A DNA stretch of 64,000 nucleotides from Skermanella pratensis (GTDB taxonomy: Bacteria > Pseudomonadota > Alphaproteobacteria > Azospirillales > Azospirillaceae): the NCBI RefSeq assembly GCF_008843145.1, contig NZ_CP030265.1, positions 2,094,001 through 2,158,000 of the forward strand. The letters are read 5' to 3'. The position numbers and the translations under genes are program-made. This document shows, piece by piece, positions 16,903 through 25,420 of the stretch; the first letter of the stretch is position 1, and each line of letters begins with the position of its first letter. The notes below the pieces were generated by a model. That model saw nothing but the letters and a program-made list of their open reading frames with translations. It made no database searches and had not been told where the DNA came from.

Positions 16903-18279
16903 TCAGGCAGCCTGCCGTTCCAACGACAGGGGCAGCCGCATTGTCACTTGGGTGCCGACCCCCTCTTGGCTGCTGATCTCCAGCGATCCGCGGTGAAGTT
17001 CAACCAGCCGCCGGCTGAGGGCCAGTCCCAGACCAGTCCCATCCTTCTGCATGCCGTCCGGCTTCACCGACCGCTCGAAGGGCTGCCCGATCCGCGGCAG
17101 GTCGGCGGCGGGGATCCCCTCGCCGGTGTCGGCGACGGAGATCATCACCGTCGGCCCCTCGACCGCGGCTTGGAGCGTGATCGTCCCGCCTGACGGGGTG
17201 AACTTGATCGCGTTGGATAGCAGGTTGATCAGCACCTGCTTGATCGCCCGTTCATCGGCAGTAATCCTCGGAAGCTCACCACCACTGTATTCCAGCCTGA
17301 CGCCGACCTCCTCCGCCCTGAGCCGAAAAGCTCGCTGGCAGGTTCTGATCAGGTCCGGGACCACCATCGGCTCCGGATTGAGCACGTACTTGTCGGCCTC
17401 GATCTTCGACAGGTCCAGAATGTCGTTGATCAGGGCCAGCAGATGCTGCCCGCTTTCACGGATATCGCGGATGTACTCCTCGTACTTTGGGCTGCCGAGC
17501 GAGCCGAAGATCCGGGACTCGATCATCTCGGCGAAGCCGATGATCACATTCAGGGGCGAGCGAAGCTCATGGCTCATGTGGGCCAGGAACTGCGACTTGG
17601 CCAGACTGGCTGCCTCCGCCCGTCCACTGGCCTTCCTGAGAGCCTCCTCGTTCAGCTTCAAGGAGGTGATGTCGGTCCGGATCCCGACCAGTCCACCGTC
17701 TCCGGTGTGCCGGTCACTGATGCGGATCCAGCGTCCCGTGGCAAGCCGGCACTCCGCGTCGGGTATGATCTGACCACTACCAACCATTTTCGCCAGTGCG
17801 ATGTCCGTCGTGGTGCCGTAATCGCACAGGTCAGCGTCTCCGGCACTGGGTCCGACGATGTCCGATACCGGCGTTCCCGGTGTCAGGCGGGAAGCCAGTT
17901 GTGAAAAGATCTCCCGGTACCGGCTGTTGCACATCACGAACCGCTGATCGGCATCGAGCAGCACCACACCGTCTGACATGCTCTCGATGGCGTCCGCCAG
18001 ACGTTGCTCGGTCCGCCTCAGGGAGGCTTCCATCTCGACCCGGCGGGCAAACTCCCTTCGGTAGTCGGCAAGCCGCCGGCGGGAATACCAAGCCAGACCA
18101 ATGGCTCCGACCACGAGGGCGACCCCAAGAGCCGTAAGGATCCTGTCAACCTGGGGCTGCTCCAGATGATCAAGGTAGTCGTGAAGGCTGCCGATCAGAT
18201 CGAAACTGGCCGAAACGATGAACGCCAGTACGCAAGCACCGAGGATGACAACACGATCACGCCGTTCCGTCCCAATCAA
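16903..18279 (-). CDS. Membrane PAS sensor histidine kinase (classical HisKA)
   Basis: A 458-residue kinase with two membrane segments near residues 10-30 (VVILGACVLAFIVSASF) and 46-65 (LTALGVALVVGAIGLAWY). A PAS domain follows (about 95-210, SMSDGVVLLDADQRFVMCN to GGLVGIRTDI), then HisKA with FLAHMSHELRSPLNVIIGFA, His near 237, and an HATPase domain with N box LLSNAIKFTPSGG, G1 DTGEGIP and G2 DGTGLGLALSRRL. All catalytic boxes are intact. Its periplasmic loop is very short, so sensing is probably through PAS. No adjacent receiver. Confidence 0.93.
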   Translation of the reverse strand: MIGTERRDRVVILGACVLAFIVSASFDLIGSLHDYLDHLEQPQVDRILTALGVALVVGAIGLAWYSRRRLADYRREFARRVEMEASLRRTEQRLADAIESMSDGVVLLDADQRFVMCNSRYREIFSQLASRLTPGTPVSDIVGPSAGDADLCDYGTTTDIALAKMVGSGQIIPDAECRLATGRWIRISDRHTGDGGLVGIRTDITSLKLNEEALRKASGRAEAASLAKSQFLAHMSHELRSPLNVIIGFAEMIESRIFGSLGSPKYEEYIRDIRESGQHLLALINDILDLSKIEADKYVLNPEPMVVPDLIRTCQRAFRLRAEEVGVRLEYSGGELPRITADERAIKQVLINLLSNAIKFTPSGGTITLQAAVEGPTVMISVADTGEGIPAADLPRIGQPFERSVKPDGMQKDGTGLGLALSRRLVELHRGSLEISSQEGVGTQVTMRLPLSLERQAA

Positions 18280-18377
18280 AGCTCTTGTACTCCAGTGGGT
18301 CTGTTGTTCACGACTAATCGACGATCCGGTATCCGGGTCATTGGCGGGCAGAATGCTCGGCGGGCATTAAGATCCGG

Positions 18378-18821
18378 TTAGGCCCGCACTGGCAACCCTT
18401 GCGAAGAGTGTCCGAGTTCCTGACGGGGTTCGGTTCGCTCGCTCTCACGACAAAAGACCAGGGTCACGGTCGTGCCAGCTTCGGCAGTACTTGAGATGGC
18501 GAACTCCCCACCGTGCATCTCCATCAGCCGCCAGCACAGAGCCAGTCCAATGCCCATCCCGCCATGGTGGTGGGAGAGATGGGAGTCAGCCTGAGTGAAC
18601 AAGCTGCCGAGATGCTCGACGATCTCCTCCTGCATCCCACATCCAGTGTCACGGATCCGCAGCCGGATGGCCTCCGCTCCGGCTTCCGCGGCGATCTCGA
18701 CTCGCCCGCCGGCGGGGGTGAACTTTATGGCGTTGGAGAGAAGGTTCAGCAGAACCTGCCGGATCGCCCGTTCGTCGGCTACGATCTCGGGAAGGGTGGT
18801 GGCGGTGTTGACCAGCGTCAC
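18378..18821 (-). pseudogene. Histidine kinase remnant: ATPase domain only
   Basis: This 147-residue frame holds only the HATPase half of a classical kinase: ADERAIRQVLLNLLSNAIKF (N box), RIRDTGCGMQEEI (G1) and GGMGIGLALCWRLMEMHGGE (G2). The HisKA box and sensor are absent, and no frame upstream supplies them. It is close in sequence to the ATPase half of the kinase just downstream (16903). Most likely a 5'-truncated duplicate. A free-standing ATPase acting as an anti-sigma-type kinase is less likely because the G2 and F box pattern is that of a sensor kinase. Confidence 0.6.
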
Positions 18822-18979
18822 TACGCTTCCCCTTCGGCTGCCGCTCCGAAGCTCGTAATTCCATCGCCCACGGTGGCTTCGGTCTACTCCTATCAGTGGC
18901 CGAGACCGTCAATTTCCTAAGCCGTCCAGCAAACCCGAGGATCGCTGGCGGGGCAGGCATTAGATCATTCTTCAGATAC

Positions 18980-19468
18980 TTACCCGCCAGTCACCGTCAG
19001 ATAGGGAGCCGGGGGCTTCTCGCCCGGTCCAACCATCTTCGGAACCGCATTACCGACCGGCGGCAGGGTCTTGAGGTAGACCGCCAATGAATGGGCATCC
19101 TCGTCCGTCAGGGCCGAGTAGGACGGCCATGGCATCACTGGGACCAACTGGCGACCATCGGGCCTGACGCCCGTGCGGACGGCCGTGACGATGTCGCCCT
19201 CGCTCCACGAGCCGGGGCCGGTTTCGCTATCCGGCGTCAGATTGGGTGGGTAGACAACGCCCACCTGCGGGATACCAAAGCCAATCTTTGAGCCGGCCAG
19301 GAGCATGCCCGGCTCCGGCTTTCCCATCATGGCACCGGGGGTATGACATCCGGTACAATCCATAATCTTGGAGAGATATTCTCCCCGCTTGATCATGTCA
19401 TCGTTGGCGTGGACTGCGGTGGTCAGACAGGTCGCCACTACGAAAACCATCACTCCCTTGAACATCAT
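18980..19468 (-). CDS. Periplasmic class I cytochrome c
   Basis: A 162-residue exported protein. A signal peptide (MMFKGVMVFVVATCLTTAVHA) is followed by the heme-binding CTGCH in KIMDCTGCHTPGAM, a long loop (PPNLTPDSETGPGSWSEGDI) and a candidate Met ligand in LVPVMPWPSY. The pattern NLTPD..TG.G.WS..DI..A...G is that of cytochrome c subunits of alcohol/aldehyde dehydrogenases and related diheme families, here single-heme. Start at 19468 after GGGAGG. The partner enzyme is not nearby, so its electron donor is unknown. Confidence 0.9.
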   Translation of the reverse strand: MMFKGVMVFVVATCLTTAVHANDDMIKRGEYLSKIMDCTGCHTPGAMMGKPEPGMLLAGSKIGFGIPQVGVVYPPNLTPDSETGPGSWSEGDIVTAVRTGVRPDGRQLVPVMPWPSYSALTDEDAHSLAVYLKTLPPVGNAVPKMVGPGEKPPAPYLTVTGG

Positions 19469-19570
19469 CCCCAACCTCCCTGTGTTTGCGGCATGATTGT
19501 CAATGCTGTCCGCTGGGCGATCAAGATGGGCAATTTGCACAAATCCTGTATCTTTTCGGCTGGGGTCCAT

Positions 19571-20075
19571 TCGAATTGTCGGGATACCGCTACGCGGTGA
19601 TCAAGACGGGCCGGAAAATTCCACGATACTAGCCTTGGCCGGCGGATGCGAGTTGGTCGCGGACGATCCACATGATGACCGGGATTCCGGTCGGCATATA
19701 CCGAGGATTAGGTCTATGCGGTCACGGCCGCCGTGGTGGTAAATAGGAGGACGCCAGCGGGGCGTCGTAACCGCCATGGAAACCATCATGAAAATGGCTG
19801 CCGGAATGCGATGAACGGCTGTGGGCATACGATGACCTGCTGGCGGAGTAGTGGGCATCAGTCCGGGAAACGCTCTCGATCCCCTGGAGTAGCGGGTCGC
19901 ACTCGGCTGTCTTCGCCGGCTCCTGGAGCTAACCCTGGACGAAGACTAACCTCGCCTATATGGAGGCTTGAGCGACAGCCCGCCCCCGCCCAGCCGAGAA
20001 ACTGAGCACTCGGTCTGTCGCGACTCCGGTAAGACGGGGTATGCTGGACCGTATAGGTTCAGGCGTACCGACCGG
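19571..20075. other. Region without an intact gene, degraded coding traces
   Basis: No complete gene is seen between the cytochrome and the IS-split gene. On the minus strand, about 19734-19866, one frame reads DAHYSASRSSYAHSRSSHSG and ends in a Gly/His/Tyr-rich tail, like the C-terminus of a surface protein. On the plus strand near 19626 there is a lipobox-like ALAGGC without a proper N-terminus. Both look like remains. Confidence 0.35.
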
Positions 20076-20717
20076 TCAGTAACCCGACCTGTCATACCCC
20101 GCGTTGGCCTCTGCTTGCCTATAATCGCTTTCCAAATCCCTGGAGCGATAGCTCCGCGACGATCCATACTCTCCGAGATCAAGATCCTGATCGCTATTAC
20201 GGTAGCCATAGGACTGCGATCTGCGGGCTTGACCACCCAGCATGCTGCCGAGCAGCAACCCGACCCCCAGGGCGACCGCAGCGGTGGCCAGCGGATGTTC
20301 GCTTATCATCGTAGTAGCGGCATCGACGCCCTGACGGCCCCGGCGGCGAACCCGGTAAGTCGCTCGGCTGGTAATGTCCCGATCCTGATCCGCCGTCCGG
20401 GACGCACTTTCCCTAAGGTTGCCGGCGACTTCGGATACCTGCTGTTTCCGCTGCTGCCACTCCGCCGCCGCCCGGCTGCCGGCCTGCTGACCGATTTCCC
20501 TGGCGGTTTCGGTCAAGGTGTCGGTTTTGGACGACGTACTGGTTGTTAACGTGCCGGTGGTCCCGCTGTCGGACTGCGAGAACTGCTGGGTCGCCGTCGG
20601 AGCCGCCGTGCTGGGTTCGGTGACGCCGCCGATCCCGGTCGATCCCGAACCGGAATAGGTGGCGGCTGAACTCTTGCCGGTATCCGTCACGGTCACCGCT
20701 ATGCTCGACGGTATCGG

Positions 20718-20746
20718 GGTGCTGGTCTCAAGGATCCCCTCATTTT
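20718..20746 (+). repeat. Left IS end with target duplication
   Basis: Bases 20718-20726 are the target duplication GGTGCTGGT and 20727-20746 the left inverted repeat CTCAAGGATCCCCTCATTTT. Confidence 0.92.
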
Positions 20747-21993
20747 CAGGCAGTGCATTCACCTGCGTGATATCGCAGTATTGCTCAACAGAGGCAGCTA
20801 TGTAGAGCAAGATGATCGACGGATCGAAGCGCGGCTTAATGCAGGTGAAGGATGTTCGGAGCTTCCTCGACAGTGTTCTTGATGAAGATACTCATACCAA
20901 GCGGATCGCCTCTCTTGCCAACGCCACCCTTGGGGTAATGACGGGTGCCTCTCTGGGCGTCGCCGTGATCGGCAAGTCTTTGGCTCAGGCACGCGGCCTT
21001 CTGCCCAAGCATGCCGTCAAGCAGGTTGACCGGCTGCTGAGCAACCCTGGGATCGAGGCTTGGGATGTTTTTGCCAGCTGGGTTCCGGAAATGGTCGGCC
21101 CGCGCACCGACATCGTGGTGGCGATGGACTGGACCGACTTTGACGCCGACGGGCAGGCCACCCTGGCGCTCAAGCTGGTGACCCGCCATGGCCGGACGAC
21201 GCCGCTGATCTGGCTCAGCGTTCACAAGGACGAACTGAGCGACGCGCGCAACGCCTACGAAGACGCCGCCGTGCGCCGGCTGGCCGAGGTGCTGCCCGAC
21301 GACGTCAAAGTCACCCTCCTGGCCGACCGCGGCTTCGCCGACACCAAGCTGTTCGGTTTTCTCGCCGACCTGGGCTTCGACTACGTCATCCGGCTGAAAG
21401 GCAACACCAGGGTCAGGGCTGCCGACGGAACGATCCGTTCGGCGACCGAGTGGGTCGGCCAAGGCGGCCGGGCGCGCAAGCTGCGCGATGCCGTGGTTAC
21501 CGAGGCGCAGTGCCCGGTTGGCGCCGTCGTGTGCACCCACGCCAAGGCCATGAAGGAGCCCTGGTGCCTGGCCGCCAGCGACGCTGGCGCGACCGCGCCG
21601 CAGATCATCGCGCTGTACTCGAAGCGGTGGCGAGTGGAGCCCAATTTCAGAGATACCAAAGACTTGCGCTTCGGCATGGGCCTCTCGGCGGTCCACATTG
21701 CCGACCCGCAACGGCGCGATAGGCTATTGCTGCTCAATGCGTTCGCTGTCGTTCTGCTCACCCTGCTCGGTGCCGCCGGCGAAAGCCTCGGCATGGACCG
21801 CCATCTCAAGTCCAACACCGTCAAAACCCGCACTCACTCCCTGTTCCGCCAGGGCTGTATGCTCTACGACCTCATCCCCAACATGCCTGAACACAGGCTG
21901 CGCGCCCTCGCCGAACGATACGCCGATCTCCTGGAGCAGTCACGTGTGGTCACCGAAACTTTCGCTATCGTGTAAAATGAGGGGATCCTTGAG
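20727..21993 (+). mobile_element. IS4-family insertion sequence, complete (1267 bp)
   Basis: The element has perfect 20-base terminal inverted repeats, CTCAAGGATCCCCTCATTTT at 20727-20746 and its complement at 21974-21993. It is flanked by a 9-base direct repeat GGTGCTGGT at 20718-20726 and 21994-22002. One transposase gene fills the interior. Intact ends, duplication and gene indicate a functional, recently inserted copy. Confidence 0.93.
20812..21975 (+). CDS. IS4-family DDE transposase
   Basis: A 387-residue transposase filling the element. Visible features are the first catalytic Asp in IVVAMDWTDFDADG, the second in VTLLADRGFADTKLFG, and the YREK-like region with the Glu in LYSKRWRVEPNFRDTKD. 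The N-terminal helical part (RSFLDSVLDEDTHTKRIASL) is typical of the DNA-binding region in this group. The start may be 20812 or the ATG at 20839. No frameshift or truncation. The gene reads opposite to the host gene it interrupts. Confidence 0.93.
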   Translation: MIDGSKRGLMQVKDVRSFLDSVLDEDTHTKRIASLANATLGVMTGASLGVAVIGKSLAQARGLLPKHAVKQVDRLLSNPGIEAWDVFASWVPEMVGPRTDIVVAMDWTDFDADGQATLALKLVTRHGRTTPLIWLSVHKDELSDARNAYEDAAVRRLAEVLPDDVKVTLLADRGFADTKLFGFLADLGFDYVIRLKGNTRVRAADGTIRSATEWVGQGGRARKLRDAVVTEAQCPVGAVVCTHAKAMKEPWCLAASDAGATAPQIIALYSKRWRVEPNFRDTKDLRFGMGLSAVHIADPQRRDRLLLLNAFAVVLLTLLGAAGESLGMDRHLKSNTVKTRTHSLFRQGCMLYDLIPNMPEHRLRALAERYADLLEQSRVVTETFAIV

Positions 21994-22002
21994 GGTGCTG
22001 GT
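21974..22002 (-). repeat. Right IS end with target duplication
   Basis: Bases 21974-21993 are the exact complement of the left inverted repeat. Bases 21994-22002 repeat GGTGCTGGT directly. The outermost part of the repeat lies inside the frame of the interrupted host gene and adds stop-prone sequence there. Confidence 0.92.
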
Positions 22003-22250
22003 ATTGGTCGAGCTAGTGCCGGTCGTGCCGGTACTGGTTTCGAGGATATTGTCAGCGGACGGCTGGCTCGTTTCCGTCGTCGCGGCGGATGCGGCATCGG
22101 GCTTGTCGCGGGAGTCGATCACCTTGGTGGCCCGTGGTTTGCCACCGGTGGTGTCGGTCGTTCCGCCCGGCGGGATCCCCGTGGTAGGGGCCATGGTCGT
22201 CCTCCTGAGGTTCGTTGTAAACGCCACAACAAGAGGTCCTCAGGCGTGTT

Positions 22251-22325
22251 GGATTCTCATCCCTCCAATGGTACTGACGCACCACCTGATCGACTGGACT
22301 GATCCGAAATCGTGGCGATCCGCTT
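22251..22325 (+). repeat. Imperfect 75-bp repeat, copy A
   Basis: Bases 22261-22325 match 33901-33965 at 57 of 65 positions without gaps, and similarity extends weakly about ten bases to the left. Both copies start CCCTCCAATG and end CGTGGCGATCCGCTT. Copy A lies about 60 bases upstream of the start of the IS-split gene, in reverse orientation to it. Neither strand is clearly coding across both copies. Confidence 0.7.
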
Positions 22326-22448
22326 AGGATCCGAGATCCTCCTGGTACACCCATGGGATAAAGCTTGCCTGGAAACTGGAGCGGCTGATGGGTGAACGTT
22401 ATCATGATTTCCACCCGCAGGCCGAGTGCTCCTTGAACACGTCTCCGG

Positions 22449-22640
22449 ATGGTGGCCGTCCTGATCCTGTTCAAGGACCTGGACGCCGAAGGGATCATCA
22501 GTGGAGCGATAATGACGGCGATGCGGTTGCTCAACTACTACTTGCATGAGCGGGGACTGATCGACAAACCTCCCCCCGGCAGGCCGTGGCGGCGATACGC
22601 ACCAAGTCATCATCGGCGGGGTCCCGATGCGGTGGTTTAG
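22449..22640 (+). CDS. Possible small hypothetical protein (63 aa)
   Basis: The frame reads LILFKDLDAEGIISGAIMTA and MRLLNYYLHERGLIDKPPPG, which looks protein-like, and overlaps the next small gene by 14 bases. No clear ribosome site, no known motif. The real start may be an internal ATG near 22512. A weak call. Confidence 0.33.
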   Translation: MVAVLILFKDLDAEGIISGAIMTAMRLLNYYLHERGLIDKPPPGRPWRRYAPSHHRRGPDAVV

Positions 22641-22848
22641 GAAAACCACCCTGCCGGATGCGGAATGCGAGCACCTGCTGCACCAACGAGATGCCATGCT
22701 GAAGATACTTAAGGAGACCTGGGTGAGCCCTGATGGGCCGGAGGCGGATCGCCTGAGATGTATGAAAATTCGTCGTGACGCTGCCAGGAAGCTCGATGAG
22801 ATAAGCAAAAAGCTTCAGGCAGGTTGTGAGCATTATCTGAAGCCCTGA
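22627..22848 (+). CDS. Small helical hypothetical protein (73 aa)
   Basis: A 73-residue charged protein predicted helical throughout: CEHLLHQRDAMLKILKETW, then RLRCMKIRRDAARKLDEISK. Spacing of hydrophobic residues fits an antiparallel helical hairpin or coiled coil. GGCGGGG lies upstream of ATG 22627. No family recognised. Confidence 0.48.
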   Translation: MRWFRKTTLPDAECEHLLHQRDAMLKILKETWVSPDGPEADRLRCMKIRRDAARKLDEISKKLQAGCEHYLKP

Positions 22849-23281
22849 CTCGCTTTCCCATGCGGGGATTGCCGGGTGGCCGCCAGAAATGCAGCCAGAA
22901 CCAGTCGGGCAATTTCAGTTGCCCTCCGTGGTATCTTTGCCCACTCGACGATGCCATACCAGAACGGCCCGCTTGCCGCCCCGCTCCAGGTAATGCCACG
23001 TCGGCATCTGGTATGGCCTAGACTCCCACAGTTACGGGATACAGATGACGCTCATGCGGTGTCCCCGGCACGGCGATTTTGTTGCTCGTCACGTCTGCAA
23101 TACGTCGACGGTCTGCTTGATCTTTGGGGAGAATTCGGAACTTGCGAAGGGAGGTCGTTGGCTTCGGTATGGTGATCGGCGTCGATACCGGACCGGAATC
23201 CGGTTCCCGGAATTTACAGCCGGATCTGGATGATCTCCCCAAGGTGATCACCGAGATCCAGCTATGGCCGTATGAGGGTCC
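22849..23281. other. Region without a convincing gene
   Basis: Several open frames exist on both strands but none has a good start signal. A plus-strand stretch near 23169 (IGVDTGPESGSRNLQPDLDD) reads somewhat like protein and runs on into the cupin region in a poor frame, so it may be a small or decayed gene. Confidence 0.3.
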
Positions 23282-23753
23282 TCAATGGAGCGGCGGACCG
23301 ACGATGTCGATACCGTGTCGGCGGCAAGCCTCGATCAGGGCGTCGGCCTGATCCGGCGTCGGCAGGCCCGACGCGTCGGGGAGCCCTGGGTGTTCAGCCG
23401 GCCGGCCGAAGGATCTTACGAAGCCCTCGAAGTCTCCGCCTCGCATGATGGTGAGCCAGCGTGCTCCGTTCGGCGAGTCGACCCGGTAGGTGTGGAGTGC
23501 CCTTGGGGGCCAGGAGGGTGTCCCCAGCAATCGCCTGGACATCCGTGTCGGCCACCCGGAAATGAATCTCGCCTTCCAGGACCTGGAAGATCTCGTCCTC
23601 ATTCCGGTGGATGTGGAGAGGAGGCGAGTCTCCATGAGGTGCCCGGTGCTCAAGCACGGATATCCCGTCACTTCCCTCCACATGGGAGACCTTGACCAGG
23701 ACCTCGGTGTCCAGGAACCATAGATGCCTTGATCCTTCGCCTGCGACTGACAT
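23282..23753 (-). pseudogene. Cupin-domain protein, frameshifted
   Basis: Start at 23753 after GGGAGGAGATC. The first frame gives a cupin with motif 1 SPPLHIHRNEDEIFQVLEGE (HxH and Glu) and the start of motif 2 in AGDTLLAPKGTPH. The expected continuation (TYRVDSPNGARWLTIMRGGD, then EGFVRSFGRPAEH and a helical end) lies in another frame. The two join if two bases (AC) are missing in the CACAC string near 23489-23496. The whole would be about 158 residues, like quercetin-dioxygenase-type single cupins. Either a pseudogene or a sequence error in a short dinucleotide repeat. Confidence 0.75.
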
Positions 23754-23783
23754 GATCTCCTCCCGGACGTTGATTTCCTGCAA

Positions 23784-24286
23784 TGGTCACGCCGACCAAA
23801 TTGCTACGCAACTTGATTGATCGCAAACCGACGTTTGGCTTCGGGGAGTCGGATAGCGGAAATTCGGCATCGTGCCCGAGCCGGCAGAGGCGGTCGGCAG
23901 TGAGGTAATCCTGAACGCGTCGGAACAGTCGACCATCATGACCACCGGTTAGGACCTCTACCCACCGGCCAGGGGGAATCACATTTCGACCAGCATACTG
24001 CAACCAGCCGGACCGATGTGGACACGCATCCTGCATCGCCGGGCTATAGTCGATGGCTTACTTCCAAAGGGCCGCTCGCCATGTTGGGCGAGGAGACGTT
24101 CGCGGGAGCGATGGAATTGGTGCTGGTCCCATGAACGCAATTCGCCTCGGACCACCTCACGGACCGTTCGAAGGAGGGTGTCCGAGCCACCGGCGATGCG
24201 GCTGGGGAGTCGCCCCAGAGACGAAACTCGATCAGGCGGTCGAGGTCCGCCAAGCCTCGACCGGTTCACCGCTATGGTTGTGTTGA
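23784..24286. other. Region without a convincing gene
   Basis: About 500 bases. A minus-strand stretch near 24090-24250 reads ADLDRLIEFRLWGDSP and could be a decayed gene end, but it has no supported start and no family. Nothing else stands out on either strand. Confidence 0.35.
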
Positions 24287-24598
24287 TCAAGGATTGCTTT
24301 CGCAGCCACCGGGTTCTGCGGGCCGGAGCCGCCGCCCAATCATGCACCGAATCTCAGTGGCAAGATGTCCTAAATCCTTCTGACTGGCAGCCTCAGGGGC
24401 GTCGGCGGGTGACGCTGACATCCGCCGCACCCTGTCGTAGAGCGTGAGCAAAACCTCGAGGCTCGGTTCTCGGGATCGGGATTGGCAGCAGGACACATAG
24501 GTTGGCTGCCTTCGAAGCCATTCGCGACTGAATTGCCGCTGGCTCCTAACCAAGCCGGCACGGTGCAGGAATTGGTATATTGCCCGCAAGCTCATCAT
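24287..24598 (-). CDS. DUF6626-like small HTH-type protein
   Basis: A 103-residue protein: MSLRAIYQFLHRAGLVRSQR, then SREWLRRQPTYVSCCQSRSR and PSLEVLLTLYDRVRR. This order (short helix, QFS..WL....YVS.....R.PS...L..L) resembles DUF6626-type proteins common in Rhodospirillales mobile regions, which look like compact helix-turn-helix proteins. Its ATG at 24598 overlaps the stop codon of the upstream gene in ATGA, so the two form an operon. The family name is from memory of the motif layout. Confidence 0.65.
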   Translation of the reverse strand: MMSLRAIYQFLHRAGLVRSQRQFSREWLRRQPTYVSCCQSRSREPSLEVLLTLYDRVRRMSASPADAPEAASQKDLGHLATEIRCMIGRRLRPAEPGGCESNP

Positions 24599-24957
24599 GC
24601 TCCTCGCCGTCCCATTCGAGTGATGAAACCGCGGACATGATCTTCGGAGCCATTCGCGACGACCACATCCAAATCCAGGCAGTGCTGGAAAAATGCTCGA
24701 AACCGAACGGCATCTTTTCTATCTCCGACGGCCACTGCGATCCGCCCGTCCGGCAGTTCCTCGACGCAGTGCCGCCCGGTTGCCTTGGTTTCGAGCCAAG
24801 CCAACACGCGTTGGCGATGGTCCGGCAGGACCACGAAGGAACAGGAAATGGGAAACCCTGCTTCCATGGTGGCGACCAAGCTTCCCATCCAGCACCCTTG
24901 CTGCATTGAGGACGGTTTTGGATTGAGTCTCCATATCGTCTGCACGTCGTTCATCAT
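24595..24957 (-). CDS. Hypothetical protein, first gene of a coupled pair
   Basis: A 120-residue protein starting at 24957 (ribosome site GGGAGAGA). It contains CSFVVLPDHRQRVLAWLETK and DGRIAVAVGDRKDAVRFRAFF, suggesting a small alpha/beta fold. No family recognised. Its stop overlaps the next start by four bases. Codon pattern is good and the gene looks intact. Confidence 0.6.
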   Translation of the reverse strand: MMNDVQTIWRLNPKPSSMQQGCWMGSLVATMEAGFPISCSFVVLPDHRQRVLAWLETKATGRHCVEELPDGRIAVAVGDRKDAVRFRAFFQHCLDLDVVVANGSEDHVRGFITRMGRRGA

Positions 24958-25374
24958 TCTCTCCCTGTTATGAATGGCTGCTTCGGCAGCCAAGTCTATT
25001 TATCTCGGATCGTCATCCTTGCGGCTGCCAGGGCAATCACACGGGTGAGACCGCCGTCAGGCTGGAAAACCCACCGGGTCCAGCCGCACCCTCGAGTTCT
25101 TCGCCATCGCGTCGCTGCACCCTCTGTCGTCCTTCCGGTCAGTCGCGACGCTCGGCGACGAGTTGATCAAGTCGGTCACGGAGAGGGTCTGGGGCCGGAA
25201 TCTAGTATTCGCCTGTTGTTGTGCTCTTGCACACCTGCCGAGATAAATAAGCCATAGAAGGGCGGCAACCCTTTTGGTACTCGGCGGATGAACAGAAACA
25301 GAATTTCTAATACCTGCGGAAGTGGTCGACCCGCAGGGTTCAGTAGACCAGTCATCTGCCGATACCGAAGTGTT

Positions 25375-25408
25375 GCCCGCCTGCTTTGCCGAGCAGGCGG
25401 GCGTTTTT
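25375..25408 (+). terminator. Intrinsic terminator in the leader of the helicase-primase gene
   Basis: An 11-bp stem (GCCCGCCTGCT and AGCAGGCGGGC) with a six-base loop is followed by GTTTTT. It ends only about 13 bases before the ATG at 25421. No gene lies in the roughly 400 bases upstream on this strand, so the terminator either ends a small RNA or acts as an attenuator of the downstream gene. Confidence 0.75.
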
Positions 25409-25420
25409 CGTTCGGAAGGC

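Larger units (their letters stand above)
20076..22194 (-). pseudogene. DUF883/YqjD-like Thr/Ser-rich membrane protein split by an IS
   Basis: The gene starts at ATG 22194 after the strong ribosome site AGGAGGACGACC, reads MAPTTGIPPGGTTDTTGG, and is cut by the IS at 21993. It resumes at 20726. Removing the element and one copy of the 9-base target duplication restores one frame through the Thr/Ser stretch (TSSTNTSTPIPSSIAV). The C-terminal half has a helical region (TETAREIGQQAGSRAAAEWQ) and the hydrophobic anchor EHPLATAAVALGVGLLLGSM, as in DUF883-type proteins that tether to the inner membrane. The frame is otherwise undamaged, so insertion is recent. Confidence 0.75.
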
